From assembly GCA_020086605.1 (NCBI GenBank), contig JACBWW010000004.1, positions 18,301,624 through 18,365,623 of the forward strand: a DNA stretch of 64,000 nucleotides. Direction: 5' to 3'. Every line of letters begins with the position of its first letter. Position 1 is the first letter of the stretch. The DNA comes from Lanius collurio (lineage: Eukaryota; Chordata; Aves; Passeriformes; Laniidae). The position numbers and the translations under genes were made by a program. The notes under the pieces were generated by a model, which was not told the DNA's origin, made no database searches, and saw only the letters and a list, made by a program, of their open reading frames with translations. This document shows, piece after piece, positions 36,201 through 50,200 of the stretch.

Positions 36201-39200
36201 GCAAGCAAGCAAACAGTGGCACATGATGAGAAACCCCAAGGGGTTTCTTAGTGCTAGCAAGGGAGAAGGGCTAAGGTATGGTCCACTGTCTAGACTTGCT
36301 TGAATTCAAAGGTGTCATCCTGAGAAGATCTATATCTTCTGACTGAAAAAGTACTGAGAGAGCTTGCTGGAAGTGGAGGCAGTGTGCTCTCCATAGATGA
36401 TCCTGAAGTGACTGGCCACAGAGAGGGGCTGCAGGCACCCTTGGTGAGCAGGAGAGGGCTTCCCCAGCAGACCAAAGGGAGCAGTCAGGTCCATGTGAGC
36501 ACACGAGGATCTGCTGCCTCTGTGCACCAATTACTTGCTTTAGTGACAAAGGACCATAAATGAACAAGGGAGTTAATTAGGTCTGCAGCAGGCCAGGTCT
36601 GGAAGCCTGCAGAGCTGAGAAATTTGGAATAGGTTCAAAGGTGCAGGGGTAGGAGAAGGCCCTGGAGCTCTAAGTAGCAAAGTGGTTTCTTCTGTTTTTT
36701 CCCCTCAGAAAGCATCAAGTAAAAACATCTCTGACCTGAAGGATGGTCCCCAGGAGGGGGAGAGACCCAGCTCCTGGCAGCATCTGTTTGTTCAGGCCTC
36801 CAATAAAGGACTTAAACAGCTTGTTATTTCACTGCTTCATACAGCTGCAGATCCTTCGTCATTGCAAGTAAGCCTCCAGGGCAGCATGTGCAGTTGGGAG
36901 CCAGCTCCTTCACCGTGGTACTGTATGCAGTGGATGATCCAGTGAGCTGTCAGCAGGGCTGAAGGGCATACTGCAGCTGTCTGGCCTGTGTCTAGCAAAA
37001 TGCTTGCAGCAGGTCCTTTCCATCTGTTTTGGCCCAAGAGTGACCCTTTCAAACCTCCTCTCCCTTGCAGTTGCCTCAGCAGATGGTGGGAAGGCAGATG
37101 GAAAGAGAGAAATCTCTGAAGCAATAGTCTGACCCCATGATACCTCTCACCCCACCACCCACAGGTACTGGGTTCTTGCAATGCCACCTTAATCCCCTGA
37201 GCCATGGTCTCTGTGTCCCTTGTCCCACCCCCTCGGAGCACCTCCTGCTCCCTTCTCTGGATCTCAGTGGAGGCTCTGGATGGCATCCAGTTGGAAGAAA
37301 GCCTGCCCCAGCTCTGTAAGCGGAGTGGGAAGGGGCAGTCATGTTACGAGGGGAGCTCACAGCATGACAAGAGCTGAGGAATGCTAGTGTTCTAGATGAC
37401 GTGTTGTTGGTGTCCCACGGTCTATGATTTGGGGCTTGGGGTGTTCAGCAAACCACTTTGAGCAGCTGCTCTTGACTACCCCCTCCTGTACTCTGGATGC
37501 ATAAAGTCTGCTTTGGGAGGGGGGCAGAGAGTCCTTTCTCTATCTGCAGTTGTAGTGGACAGCAGGAGTTTAAGGAGATGGAACATCACACTTGGCCCAT
37601 GGGAACACTGGAGGATGTTCCAGCTCAGCAAGAGTGTTGGGGACAGTGGAGTCATGTATTGCCTGCCAGGCTGCACCAGCTGCTCTGGAGTCAGGACTCA
37701 AATCCAAACTTGGTCCCCGTTCCAGACTTTTCTTTCACCTCATTTGTTAGTGGCTTCAGATGCAAATTCAGTGGCTGGTATGTGGAGGCCTGGTCAGTTT
37801 TGCAGGGCTCCTGTCCAGCTGCCCTCATTCAATCTGCCTCCCTCGTGAGTCTGGCTGGATGTGAGCACTGCAAAGGTCTTGGAGGGAATGTGTAGGGCAT
37901 CCAGGTTATAGTGCTGTCACCTTCCTCTGTGTGTGATGGCAGTGGTTGGCTTGGACAGAGGACAGACCCTTCCCATAACACAAAGAATGTCAATGTGTCC
38001 AAGTACAACACAGAAGTGGAAGGTTTGCTCAGAGGCTGTTCACCCCACTTCACATTAGTATGACACAGACAGGTCGTGAGAGATGACCCTTCCCCCTGCA
38101 AAATATTTTGTGGAGGCAGTATGGGCAAGAAGCAAGAAACAGCCTGAAAAGAAATAGCAGGAGAGTGGAGAAAAGCTTGAAAAGGTCGCCAGGCTTGAAA
38201 ATGTTAAGATGTCCAGGGGCCATGTAGAGGGGCTCCACTGTAATGTTTGGTACCATGCCCAGCCAGAAGCTCTAGCACCACTTAGTAGGCTGGACCAGCC
38301 TTGGTCTCAGTCTTGTTTGGCTGGATGAAGCAGTTGTCATCATGTCCCAAGTACAGTGTCATTGTCACTTTTTAATTCCTCCAATGAGGATATACAAACA
38401 GATATACAGTGTTGTGGCTGTACTTTGGAATTAGACTCATCTCGGGGGGCAGGCAGTGATAAGCGTTAAGAGCTGTTTGGTTCCCAAACTCTTGTGTTCT
38501 CTTGTTCTAACAAGAGCAGAAGTCACAAAGCTGGGGAAGAGGCTGTGCTCCCCACCAGAAACATCCTGATGGTCTGGGAAGGCATCCTAAGCTGGTGATG
38601 TCCTCCCAGCAGTTGGGATTAATAACCAGGCTAAGGTCTTTGATAGTATTACCTGAAAACTGCTAGTTGGGTTTGCCTTGTTCAGTGCCGGCCCTTGGGA
38701 TTTCCTTGGCAGCTGCAGGGGCAGATCTGGGTCTGTGGACACAGTTTCCCTATGGGAAGGAGCTGCTGTGATAAATGACCATCCCTGAATAAGAGGAGAA
38801 GGGGTAGGAGGAGAAAGTTGTCAAGGCTTTAACTCCGGTGAGTGCAGGAGTTCAGCCTGGTTTAGATCTGCTGGCAGGCAGGGAAGGGTCCTTGGCCAGC
38901 CAGGGTGTTAAGCCAGAGGTGAGCTTGGGTGATCAGGACATCAGGACATGTTGCATAAGTCAGACTTAAAGTGCCAGAGAAATCCTCCAGGGAGATTATA
39001 TGTCTTAAGTGTCATCAGCTCTGCAGAGATAATGAGAATCAAAAAACTCCAGGAGGTAAAATGGCACAGAGCTGTGAAAACAGGCTTGTGGGCCTGGGAT
39101 CCTCCTGGATCTGTGCAAGGGCTGGTGGGGAGGGTGGCCATGGGGTAGTCTGGTGTTTATGGAGAAGCTGAAGAGTTAATCCTCCTAAATCTCAGAGGTA

Positions 39201-39550
39201 ATCAACTTGGAAAGAAGAAAGTCTTCCTCCGAAGTGATGTCTCCTGCTGCCCACCCCTGCTTCTTCAGTTGTCTTGAACAGAAAGCAAGAAACTGAGGAA
39301 ATGGCAAGGGCTGGATCTGCTGTCACTGTGTTTGCGTGGTCAGGGAGAATGAGTGGGACACTCCTGTTTTGCTCCAGGCTTAGCCTCTTGACCAAGGCCC
39401 TGTAACTTGGGGGTTGAGAGAGCCCCTTGGGACTGGAGCCAGGAGGTGCAGCTAAAAGCATTGTGTGGTCCATAGGTGTTACATCCCTAAGAGGGTCACC
39501 TCCACCTCCTCTGATGGTGACCAAACTCATTACAGTAAAGTTGGTGGATG
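33260..39550. other. Intergenic DNA, no gene recognised
   Basis: Short frames on both strands, none with recognisable homology or convincing splice context. No LTR pair, SINE or RNA gene was seen. Confidence 0.5.
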
Positions 39551-39559
39551 GCCGCCTGT

Positions 39560-39733
39560 GTTAGAGGTCAGAAAAGAGTTAATGATGCTGGAGCAAGTTG
39601 CCCAGGGAGGCTGTGGAGCCTCCATCCTTAGAGGGGTTCAAAATCCCAACCCAATGTGACTCCAGCATCCTGGCCTGAGCAGGGGTGCGGGGTCCTTCTC
39701 TAGAAGTCACATCCCACCTCAACCAGTCTGTGA
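39560..39733 (+). repeat. CR1 LINE 3' tail fragment, sense
   Basis: It includes AGCAAGTTGCCCAGGGAGGC, TGTGGAGCCTCCATCCTTAG, GGGGTTCAAAATCCCAACCC, CTGAGCAGGGGTGCGGGG and CACCTCAACCAGTCTGTGAG, in the order of a CR1 3' end (pointing right). The 5' boundary is approximate. Confidence 0.75.
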
Positions 39734-39739
39734 GTGTGT

Positions 39740-42700
39740 GGGAGAGCACCAGGGGATGCTCCCCACTACCAGGACAACTGCTTGCAGGTTCATAGCTGGC
39801 TGAGGCAAGGACAGTAGGAGCTGTTATCTCCTCACCTGTACTGTGAAACCAGAGTGATGGGGTCTTTTACCACTCCCTTGCCTATGCCAGTCCTTGCAGG
39901 GCTGTGGATGAGACCTGCAGGGCAAGAGCACTCCAGGGCACAGCAGAACACTTTTGGAAGCTGTCTGAGCTGGGCCCCACAATGGTAAAACTGATGTGGG
40001 AGGCAGGGCTGTAAAGCAACTGTGGAAGTCAAGTACCACCAACCACCTGGCTATCTTTGGCACTAGGCCTGAACTGGTGAGGGTGAGGGCAGGTTTATTT
40101 CACAAAATAGGGATGAAGGAAAGTATCTGGTGGTGTTTTGTTTTCCTAGCTGCCTCCTTGCTAGTGCCTTGAAGGCTTGTGGTAAAGGGCAGAAGTTTGC
40201 ACTTGTACCTGTGCCTCAAGTGTGCGCCTTCCACTGCCCACAAGGGCTGTGTTCCCAGCCTTGAGAGCTTTGTGTTGGCTGTGAGATCTCAGGCTGGATT
40301 AAATGGCAAAGGCAAACCCTCAGCTTTGGGAAGAGCACACTTGACCTTTGCCTCTACAGAGTTACGCTCTCCCTTGGGAGGAAGTGTTGGCTCAGCTGCT
40401 AAACAAAGCGCTGGTTGTCATGAGCAGGACCTGCCTGCCTCAGGGAGGGAGAGCCTGGGGTAGGGGTCAGATTTATGGTCCAGGGGGGAAGAAGAGACAG
40501 CAGACCCACTGACCTGTAAGTTTAGAGGTGACCAACTCAATTTAATGAGAAATGTGAAGCTATGCTGCCTCCATTCTTAGTAAAAACACACCATCTGGAA
40601 TGGTCTGGGCAGATGGGCCCACTGGCATATCCAGAAGCAAAAGGGGAATTTGCTTGGCAAGATCCAAATGATATTTTGAATCCACTTCCCTTGTTTTCCA
40701 ACCTGTTCTTCTCTGTTATGTCTTGCAGTGCTTCTTACCCTGAATTCCTTCCACCAACTTTGTAGGTTCTCAAGTCCCATGGAAGAAATATTCAGTAGTG
40801 AACTGGGCCCTAGCATGGATTTCAGACAATGTTATATGTGCTCAGTGGTAGGAGCAGCTAAACATGCTTGTTCTCCTTAAGCAGTGACCTGTGTACAGCT
40901 CACACATTAATTCAGGTGTTTTCTCCTGCAGCATACTCTTTTTTCTATGAAATGTGGCTCACTCTAGCACCAGAGGGCCTAGCAAGGTATATGGACAAAC
41001 ACAGAGTGGGGGTGTGGGGTGGTCTCTTTTCCACTTTTTTTCCCAGGTTTTTAAAACAGATACAGAAAGACAAAGAAATTGGCTGAGTACAAAGCACTAT
41101 AGAAATGTATTTGTATCTTCATCACTACAGGTACAGTATTTGAAGGTTTGGGGTTACCCCTGACCTTAACACCTTTATCTCTCCTCAAGCTCCTCCACTA
41201 AATCCTCTTGAACTTGGAACTATTTTGAATTAATGACTCTAAAGAGGTAGTTCTATATTACTGAGAGCATGTGGGTTTTGGAGAGAAGAAATTCACTGGG
41301 GTAGATCTCATGAAAGAATCCATGTTTGCCCAGGTCTCCAAATGGTTGTAAAATAGGAAAAAATACATTTACAGTCTATTGCATTGCAGAGAAGTGAGGA
41401 GACTAATCCAGCTTGAAAGAAATTTCTCCTTTTGTCCCACCTTTGCTGATCCCTGTAGATATTTGTGCAGTGCTCAGCCACTGTGTTAGCAGAGTGGTTT
41501 CTCTTTCAGAAATGATGAGTGCACAGTATGGCAGTCAGTACTGCAGGACAGGAATGTTGCCTTCACCTGCAGGTGGACTAGCAAAAAAGAACGAGATGAG
41601 AAGATTGTTAAGCAGCTGCTGGTTGACTTAGGCCCAGACCATCTGAAGATCTTGTGGGAAACCACCACGTTACCAAAGCTCTCCTGTATGCTGGGGGTTG
41701 AGCTACCTCCTGCCCTGTCAGCTTTGCAGGTCGTCTGTGTCTCTTGCCGCTGTCACTGATACCCCAAAGTATCGGCTGTGTTTCTGTTGGTGTGGGATGA
41801 CTGGGAAGAGACCAAAGTTTGTAGAGTATGTTACTGAACACTGATGTGGAAGGTCTGGTTAGCACTGGTGCGTGCTGCACATCTGAAAAACAAATACGAT
41901 GAGAGGGGCTGTGCATGTGAAACAACTCAGGGCAGTGGGCCACGTTCCTCCTTTAGATCTGCTTGGTGCTGACAAACCCATTAGTGGCAGCTTGGTGTTG
42001 CTGCTGATCAGGACTTTGCTGAGAGCAAAAGCTCAGAGTCTGTTGGCAGCTGAGCTTTGCACAGGACCAAGCTGATGGAGTCAGCTACCCCCTCCCAACC
42101 CATATGGTGCAGGTTCATGATCAATATTCTGAGCATGTGGAGGTTCTGGGAGATGTTTGGCTGAAGTCTAGGCTTTGTGTAGCTGTGTCAGCGGGTTCTG
42201 GGGTGGGAAAGGCACTGGATTTCACTTCCCTGTTTCCTTCCTAGAGCCTTGCTGACACAGCTTCCTGGACCACTGGTGTCAGGAAGAGGCAGGTCAGTTT
42301 ATAGGGGAAGGTGGGGGGTGGAGAGGCTCAGCCCAACCTGCATGGGGCGTGAGAAGGGCACCAAACCATCCTTGTAGCCCAGCTGCTTCCTCCACTAAAG
42401 CAACGAGACAGAGTTTCTGCCATACCCAGACTGTTTGGAAACATGTTGATAAACTTCCAAATGTCTATTTTACAATCCAGATGTGCTAGCATTGGCTGTA
42501 AACCCTCATCTGAAGAACAGGTGTGCTATAATGTTTCTAGCAGTGACTCTAAAGCCAGCTGGAGGCTTGAACTGAGCAGGGGCCAAGGGGCTGATGCCAT
42601 ATAGGATATGGATACTAGGGCAGGGACAGGTGAGGCGGAGAGCTGTAGGTCAGCTGTAGTTCACATCAACTCAGAGTCAGACTGTGAGGGAAGAAAGGGG

Positions 42701-44370
42701 CAAGCTGGAATATCCCTCAGCCCTCAGGCTCTGCTTAGCAGCACTGGATCTGTCACAGAAGAGGCTGCCCTGCTTTTATGGGTAACACAGATGGATCCCT
42801 GGGGTGCCTTGGCCTTGGCTGGATCTGTCTTGGTGAGGAGGCACAGGCTAGAGCTGGCCCCAAGCCACTGTGGTATTTTCTGTGGTTTCTCTTGACGTCC
42901 CCATGAGCTCTGTGGTCTGGGAGGCACTGCAGGTCAGAGCACTTCCCTGCTGGCATTGCCATGGGAACTGAAATAAGTGGGGCAGTTGCTTCCTTGGGCC
43001 AAACTTCACTTTTGGCCTGAAAAGCAAGTATCCCCTCTGGGCTGGGAAAGGTGTCTTGCTGGGCCTGGATCTAGTTTCTGAAAGCTGTGCTGGGGAGAAG
43101 CACACTCCTCGTCATAGGACTGGTGACAGCAGTTGGCTACCGAAGAGGGGCAGCAGCTCTCTGGTGTGGGAAGGACAGCCAGCCCTAGGTGCAGGCTGAC
43201 AGGAAGCCTGTGGATGGTGGGGATGAGGCAGGGCACAAGGTGCTGATACCACACCACCTTAGCTACAGGTGGTGCCTGCAAGCTCAGAGATGAGGTCCAT
43301 GTTGATAGCCTATTGCTCTACTCCCCAGACCCCCAAACTTGCTCTAACATAGGATTTTAGCTCCACTGTTACCTCTCAGTGATTTGTGTAGCCTAAAGCT
43401 TTTGTCAGTGATGTTCATACCCTCCATAGCTCCCACAGATCCAGGAAGGTTGGGGTGACTCAGGCCAGGGGCCATATTGGTCTCATCTCCTCATGGAACA
43501 AGAAGTGGCATTGAGAGGGGCTCCCAGAGACAGTACTTTTCCCTTCACCTAGGGTGGCCCTGGCCGTGCTCTGTGCCCAACCAGGAGACTTCAGCATCCC
43601 CAGGTCCCTCACAGAGGGCATAAGGCTAGCTAGTGCTGCTGCTTCATTTTTATCTGCTCCCAGATTGCACTCCTGGCTGGGGAGGAACTTTCCTGCTCTG
43701 TACCCATCTGCCTTCCTCCTGCTCCTCTGCAGCAGGAGCTGCCCATAGACCAGCTTGCACAGCCTCAGAACAGGCAGTTCTGACCTGATGCTGCTGATGC
43801 AGGGATGTTCCCTAGAAATATCAGGAGCTCCCCACCTCCTTCAGCCCTGCTACCCTCCAGGAGGCTCAGGGGTGCAGAGGGCCTGGCTCTGGGAGGGAGG
43901 AAGGAGAGGGTCTCTCCCACCTTGATGGTGTCAGCTGCCTTCCTCAGCTGCCACCTCTGCTGTCAGGGCTTGCCAGCCTTGAGAGAAGGCAGGTGGCCAC
44001 CTGTGCTGTTGGCACTGCTTTGTGCTTGAGCTGTGCAAGTCTTCCTTGCCTGCTCAGATGGGCTGAAATGGGGAAGGAGGGAGGGTGGGAAGCCTGAAAA
44101 TGCATGCCAGAGCTGAGCACAGAGGTAATCATCATCATCAAAGAACATTGTCTCTGCTTTTGTCTTTATCTCCAAACTCCTCCGGAAGAAGTAGGAGAAT
44201 AATGAATGCCATCTCTTTAATCATGTTATGGGCTTCTGTTCCTGGCATGGCCCCTGTTTGGGTGGGAAATGGATGCTTCCCCATCTCAAGCTCCTTGCAT
44301 TTCTCAGAAGATTATGACCTGATGTGGTATGAGAAGAAAAGGGGCTTTGCTCATCTTCTCAGCAGCTGAC
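39740..44370. other. Intergenic DNA, no gene recognised
   Basis: Only short chance-length frames. Nothing with recognisable homology, splice structure or RNA fold was found. Confidence 0.5.
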
Positions 44371-44499
44371 CTGTGTTTATTTCCTTGTTAGACTCTCATT
44401 CATCATTATTCTTACTTCCTGTAAGAGTGTGGGTCCTTTCTTAAGGCTATGTGCCACACCTATGTGTAGAGTGGGCGGCAGTAATCAGCATGGCAAGCA

Positions 44500-44800
44500 G
44501 TGAGGGAGACTTGTGGAGCTGTGATGTCACCAGAGAGCTGGATTCCCAGCCTATGAAGTCATAGCTGGGAAATTGGCTACTCAGCCTAATCCAAATAATT
44601 ACCCAATGGGACTGTAAAGTGTCAATGCACTAGTCTGTAGCGTGATGACTGTCTATTTAAGCTCTAACACATGCCACCTAATAATTGCCACTTTTTTCAG
44701 TTCCCTAAGATTCACTTATTAATAAGTTATTAAACATCCCCTTGAAATCATTGCATTGTAATGAGCTGAGGTCACTGCTCACACAGCGATTGCAGTGCCC
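44500..44800. promoter_or_regulatory. AT-rich conserved-looking noncoding stretch
   Basis: There are several homeodomain-type TAAT/ATTA cores (CCAAATAATTACCC, CTAATAATTGCC, TATTAATAAGTTATTAA), a TGATGTCA (about 44521) and AAGTCAT motifs close together, in otherwise plain intergenic DNA. The pattern is that of a developmental enhancer between AREL1 and LTBP2. This is inference from motif clustering only. Confidence 0.25.
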
Positions 44801-47800
44801 AAACTGGTAGGAAAGCACCTAAAATCCTGTGATGGGAGTGAGCCTTCAGTTTCAGGATGGCAGAGTAATCAAACTAATGTGCAGCTATAACATCAGCCCC
44901 ACCAACCATTCTTATTTCAGGATCTACCATCATCAGTTTTACTTCTGTTATGCAAAGCTGATGGGCTGAAGAACTTAAAGTCCAAGTTTCCCATGCCCTG
45001 CGCAGCCATGATGAGGGTCTTAAGGAAGGAACAGCAACCTGAAGGAAATGAATCATTGCTTTTTAGGAAGATTGCTTTGGAATTAGAAGTAGGAATGAAA
45101 CTACTTTAACCACGAACACTCTGTAGAATTCAAAGTTTGATTCAGGTTTGTTTTTTTCTGATCTCGTTGTTTTTAAGAATTTCAGCATGGGAGGAATTTC
45201 TCAGGAAGATCTTCTTCAGCATAGTCTGGGCATTGCCTGGTTTCTTCTGTGCTCGCTATTGGATCAACTGGTTTGCATCTCTTATATTTTCTACAGGCTG
45301 TGGTTTCCTTCAGAAGTGCTGCCTGTGAAGTTGTATGAGACACCAGGAAGGCAGACTTTTCACTTATGAGAGCACCTCAGGCTCCCTCCATACCCTCAAG
45401 CTGCTGTTCCTGCTTCTCTGTTCCCTTCTAGTCTGTGCATGCTGATGTTCAGTAGCTGCCACTGGAATAGCCTCCAGGCATTGAGACCCCAGTGAAAAGG
45501 GAAGAGAAGGTTATGGAAATTCACACTATCAGGGCTCTTTCCACACTGTTTTCAACAGTGCCCTGATCTCCCTCTTCTTGGGTCACAACCCATAAAAATG
45601 GCAAGATGTTCTGCTTCCCTTTTCTCTTTCCCTTTCCTTCCTTAGTCAGGACAGCTGACAAATGAGTAGAGCAGCTGAAGTCCCCCATCTGGCTGATGTC
45701 CTGTGAAGACTTGCTCTGCAGGGTACATGTGATGGAATAGATTTTCTGGTCAGGGCAGCCTCTGTGCTCCTTGGGCATGATCAGGCTTTCCTGATTTTCA
45801 GGCCCTGTTTGCTGCCATGTGCAGTTCCAGCCACAGGTATTGAAGAAGTAGAGAGGCCAGACCAGCCTCTTGGGAAGAGGGAAGATTGCAGTCGGATCAT
45901 TTCATCGGGACTTCATTAATTATAAACGGACAGACTCCCTTGAGCTGCTATATCTCTGCATGAGTCACATTCTAACTGAGCATTCTTTTTTTTTCTCCTG
46001 AGGAGTTGCCAAACAGGCTCTAAATAGTGTCATGGATAAATAAGGAACCAGCTGTGCTCTGTAGCCAGTCCAACCAGGGCCTTTCTACAGCAGTAGCCCA
46101 CAGCAATCTCCTCTCTGCCTCACTCTGCACGCCCATCACTTGGGTTCTGCCATCTGGTCCTGCTCTCCGTGTTTTTTTCCTAGCGGCATGTCTTTGTCTT
46201 CTCTTTTAACCTCTTTCTCAGCATGTGGTCTCAGCCCTTGGTAATGCATGGACATATGCTTAGATAACAGCATGACCAATAAGTCCAGTTGTAGGACACT
46301 CAGTTGCCTGGTGTGTACCTCCATCTCAGAGATTGTCCTGGTTAAATGAAAGCAGAAGGAACAATAAAACCAGCAAACCTTGGCTTTAGACTATGAACTG
46401 CTGGACAATTTCTCTTCTATTTTCTGACAACAAACCACTGCTTACACAGCTCTTAGCTGCCTGCTGGCAGCCTCCTCACAGGGAGAAGCCAAGATGTACC
46501 CCAAGGCCCTGAGGGATGCACCCAAGAGCGTGTGGAGGTGGCTGAAGGGCCAGGCAGTGTGTCTGGCTATAGTGGCTCGTCTGTTGGGTGGGAATGTCTA
46601 CTTACCTGGGTGCCATAAGTATGAATGTGCTGAGCTGTGTGTATCTCATGGCACAGGCAATGGGTGGGAATGCTGTCCATGGAGGATTTGCTGGCCCTGT
46701 TTGCAAATTCAGAAGCTGCTTTTTGTGTCTCTCTGATGCCCATGGTTACAGAGATCCTCTCCAGATATCTCTCCGTACTGTGCCTTGATTTTTTTTCTCT
46801 ATCCAGCTCTCCACAGCTGCCATGTTCTCCCTCCTGGTGTGAGATGTCTCTTTTCAGAGAAGTTGTGAGTTGTACCTCTGCAAGGCTGGCTCCAAACCCT
46901 GATTTTTAAGCCAGTGAGGCTGGCCAACCTTCCCCTGCCCTTGAGCTCTGAGCAAGGAGAGCACTCCTCCTTCCTCTGCGGGAGCTGCAGGCAGCTTCTG
47001 AATCCATGGAATGTGTCCCATCTGCAGTGCGTTACGGGTATGCTCGCAGCAGAGGAAGAAGCACATGTGGGTTGTGAACCCTTCTGAAGAGGAAGAGAAG
47101 GGGCTAATTAATCGAAGGGATACAATGCCAGGAGCCACATCTGGGGACCAACTGGCCCTGGAAGAATGGCTCCCAGGTGTTATTGCCCCAAGGGAATTGT
47201 GAAGAGCTGGTGTGGACCCAATGGGTGGGGTAATGCAGGTGTGAGGGGGCCTACCACAGAGGGGCCCCCATCAGCACAGTCTTGAAGAGTACCTTCTCCC
47301 TACCCTTTGAGAGGGCTCAAGATGATGTGACTTATGCTTGTCTCTTCAGGTCACAGGCCATTTTTGACCCCTCTGCCTCTGCCCCCGTGGCTTTGATCCT
47401 CAGCTGCCCAAGCACCTCAACATCTCTGTTATAGACAGAGCAGGTGAGAAGTGTCATCAATGCAGGCCACACTTGCATCTCTTTTCTGCAGGGTCTGATG
47501 AGCCCCTTGCTTTCTGAACTGGCTGCCAAGTCTGCCTCATTCAGCTCAATGCCTTGGCCCTGGAAAGCATGGACTTGTAGAGGTGCTGCAACTGTGTCTG
47601 ACGTCAGACTCTCCTCTGCTGCCTGGAAGGTCACATGGTGAATTAAGGGAAGTGAAGGCAGCAAAAAGCACTTTGAGCTGCCCACCTGAAAGTTGCATCC
47701 CCAGAGGAGCCCTGTGCTCCCTGCTGCTGGGGCCTGGGCTGTCAAACTCTGTTTGATGGCTTATTGCCCCATCCTCACTCTGCTACTGTTGATCTCTCTT

Positions 47801-50200
47801 CCCAAGTGCGGGCTTGACCTCAGAAGCAAGCAGCCCAACCATCCACACTCTGCCTGTGTGAGTTCCTAAGCAATGAGGTATTTCATGTTTGCCTGCTGAG
47901 CCCCTGCTGAGCTGCATGCTGAATCCCATTCCACACTACGACTCCCCACACACCCTGCCTTTCCCCTTTTCCAATGGGTTTGTTTTTGGGAAGGGCCAAA
48001 TATGAAATGAGCCATGGATCACCTGCACATAACCCCTGTCCCCACAGCTTCTTGTGCCACACAGTCCTCAGGTGGGGGACTTGGGGGCCACTGCCCTCAG
48101 CTGGCCCCTGCTCTACTGCAGCACTTCTGTGGAATCAATTGGCATCAGCACATCCCTGAAAAAGCTGAGGAGTGTTTGCATGTGTGAGGCTGCAAGGAGC
48201 TCAATGTCCAGCTCCAGGGGGTTACTGTAAACATAGAGCTAAGCTGATTTGAGAAGGGATGCCAGTTCCCTGGGCCAGGCTCCGTCACAGCCAGGGGCAG
48301 CTGCAAGAGGTGCCAGGGGGCCGTTGATGGCTCTGTTGGCTTTGCACATCTCATTGTTCAGCCCCATTAGGGAGGCACAAGCTCCTGCAGCCCTACTACC
48401 GCTGGGGCCCTGAATGCAGGCTCCTGTGCACATGTTGTCCCCTAGGGATGCTGCAAGTTGTCTTATTCTCTGGGGTGATCCAGCACCCCCAGGAAGGAGG
48501 AATCCACTTGTGCCCCCTGTTCTGGGATCTCCTGCTCTGGCTTTGAGCACTACCCTGGGTTTTGACTGCTTTGTTTATGGCATTGATGATTTTCTTGTGT
48601 CAGGTTTAGGCACAAGCATTCTTTCCACTGCTGCATAAGAAAGTAATTAGGTGAGGATGGAAAGGACATTCTTCTTCCTCAGAACAAAGAAACAAGCCAT
48701 GGCTGTTACTGGGCATTACTTATGACCTCTCCAACCATGCAAACTCCTGCCTAAGTGACTGTCTCTGCCCTGATAGGACAGAGAGGCAAGCTGATTGCAT
48801 CCCAGGAAGTGCTAAAGCACCCTCTGGTATTTCTGCTGCCCTGTAAGCCAGATGCCAGTGCCAAGGTAAAGCCTGAACCCAATCAGCCCATTATTCTCGT
48901 CACACTTGCTCACCTGTGGAGTTACCGCCCATCTCCTGCACTTGCCATCCCCAGCCAGAAGGGATGTGTTGAGGTCCTGCTCCACTCCAGAACCAGCATG
49001 CTTTCAGGGGGATTCATTCTCTGTGCTTTTGCTCCTTTCCCAGCTCCTCTGCACATTGGAGGGTAGGCAGCAGTGCTCCCATCCCAAGAAGTGGGTGGCT
49101 GTGGTCTGAGAAAGCTTAAAAGTCGAGAAGCAACGAGAAGAAGGGAGATGGAGCCACTGGTTTCAAATAGGAGAGCCCTTAGGAGCACAACTGCTGGAGA
49201 TAGAACTGGGGGAGCTAGACAGACCCCTCTGCCACAAAGCTGTTGGAAAGCAGACAGCTTGCTGAGGACCAGGGAAGGCAGCACCTGTAGTAGGAGAGAC
49301 GGGAGGGAGAGGAGCATCAGTGGGATGGGGCTGTTATGGGCTGGGGGAGCAGTGGGCACAGAAAGGGAGACAGTAGTCTATATTGCAGTCACCCCGCATA
49401 TCAAAAGAGACAAAAGAAATTAGACAAAATCACGTACTGATAGGACAATTTGATTTTTAAACCCAGCGGCTAAGCTGCAGCATCTGGCTGAAGGAGCCCC
49501 TTCCCTGTGGGCTGCTGGAAGGCATAAAGGTGCACCCCAAGGATCACTCTGTGCACATGCAAAGTTCCTTGTGTTCTCCTGCAGACATCCAGCTGCTGCA
49601 CTCAGGGTCACCACAGGACCCACTGCAGGGACAGAATCCAGTGAGTATCTCCTTCCAGTGCGTATTTGTGGTGCCCTCCTCTACCTCTTTGCATGTAGAG
49701 ATGCAGCAAGAGGCCTTTAGCCACCCACCAACGTTACCAATGCTTCTGTGGGTTGGAATGAGCTTACCCCAAATAAAGGACAGTGTCTGCACTCCATTGG
49801 GAGGATTTGCTCCTTGCCCAAGACAGCCAAGAGCAGCAGAGAGCTGTAGAGATGTGGCAGAGCACAAGGTCAAGCTGATGTGCATGGCTGAAAGGGAATT
49901 TGTGCCCCTGTTCTTCCTCCTACTACTCTTCTCTGTCTTTCTCAGCACATATAAAGCAAAGCAGTCATTTCAAGTCCTCCCTTGACCTCTTGATACTCAG
50001 GCAGAGACAGATGGGGGGAAGGAAGGACAAACATCTACTCTAAGCTCCTGGAATATGTCTCCTGAAAGATTTCTCAGGCTGAAGGACCTGGAGCTTTTAA
50101 GTGGGTCCTTTTCTAGACTGGACCTATAGAAGGAAGATTATAAAGCCCTGAATGGGGTTGAGAGGATCTAAGAGCTCTGGAGCCAGCATGGGATAGCCAA
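44800..50200. other. Intergenic DNA upstream of LTBP2, no gene recognised
   Basis: No coding exon is recognised. A TGAGTCA AP-1 site and an ATTAATTATAAA core occur close together at about 45917-45970, a possible small regulatory element. Otherwise ordinary sequence. Confidence 0.45.
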
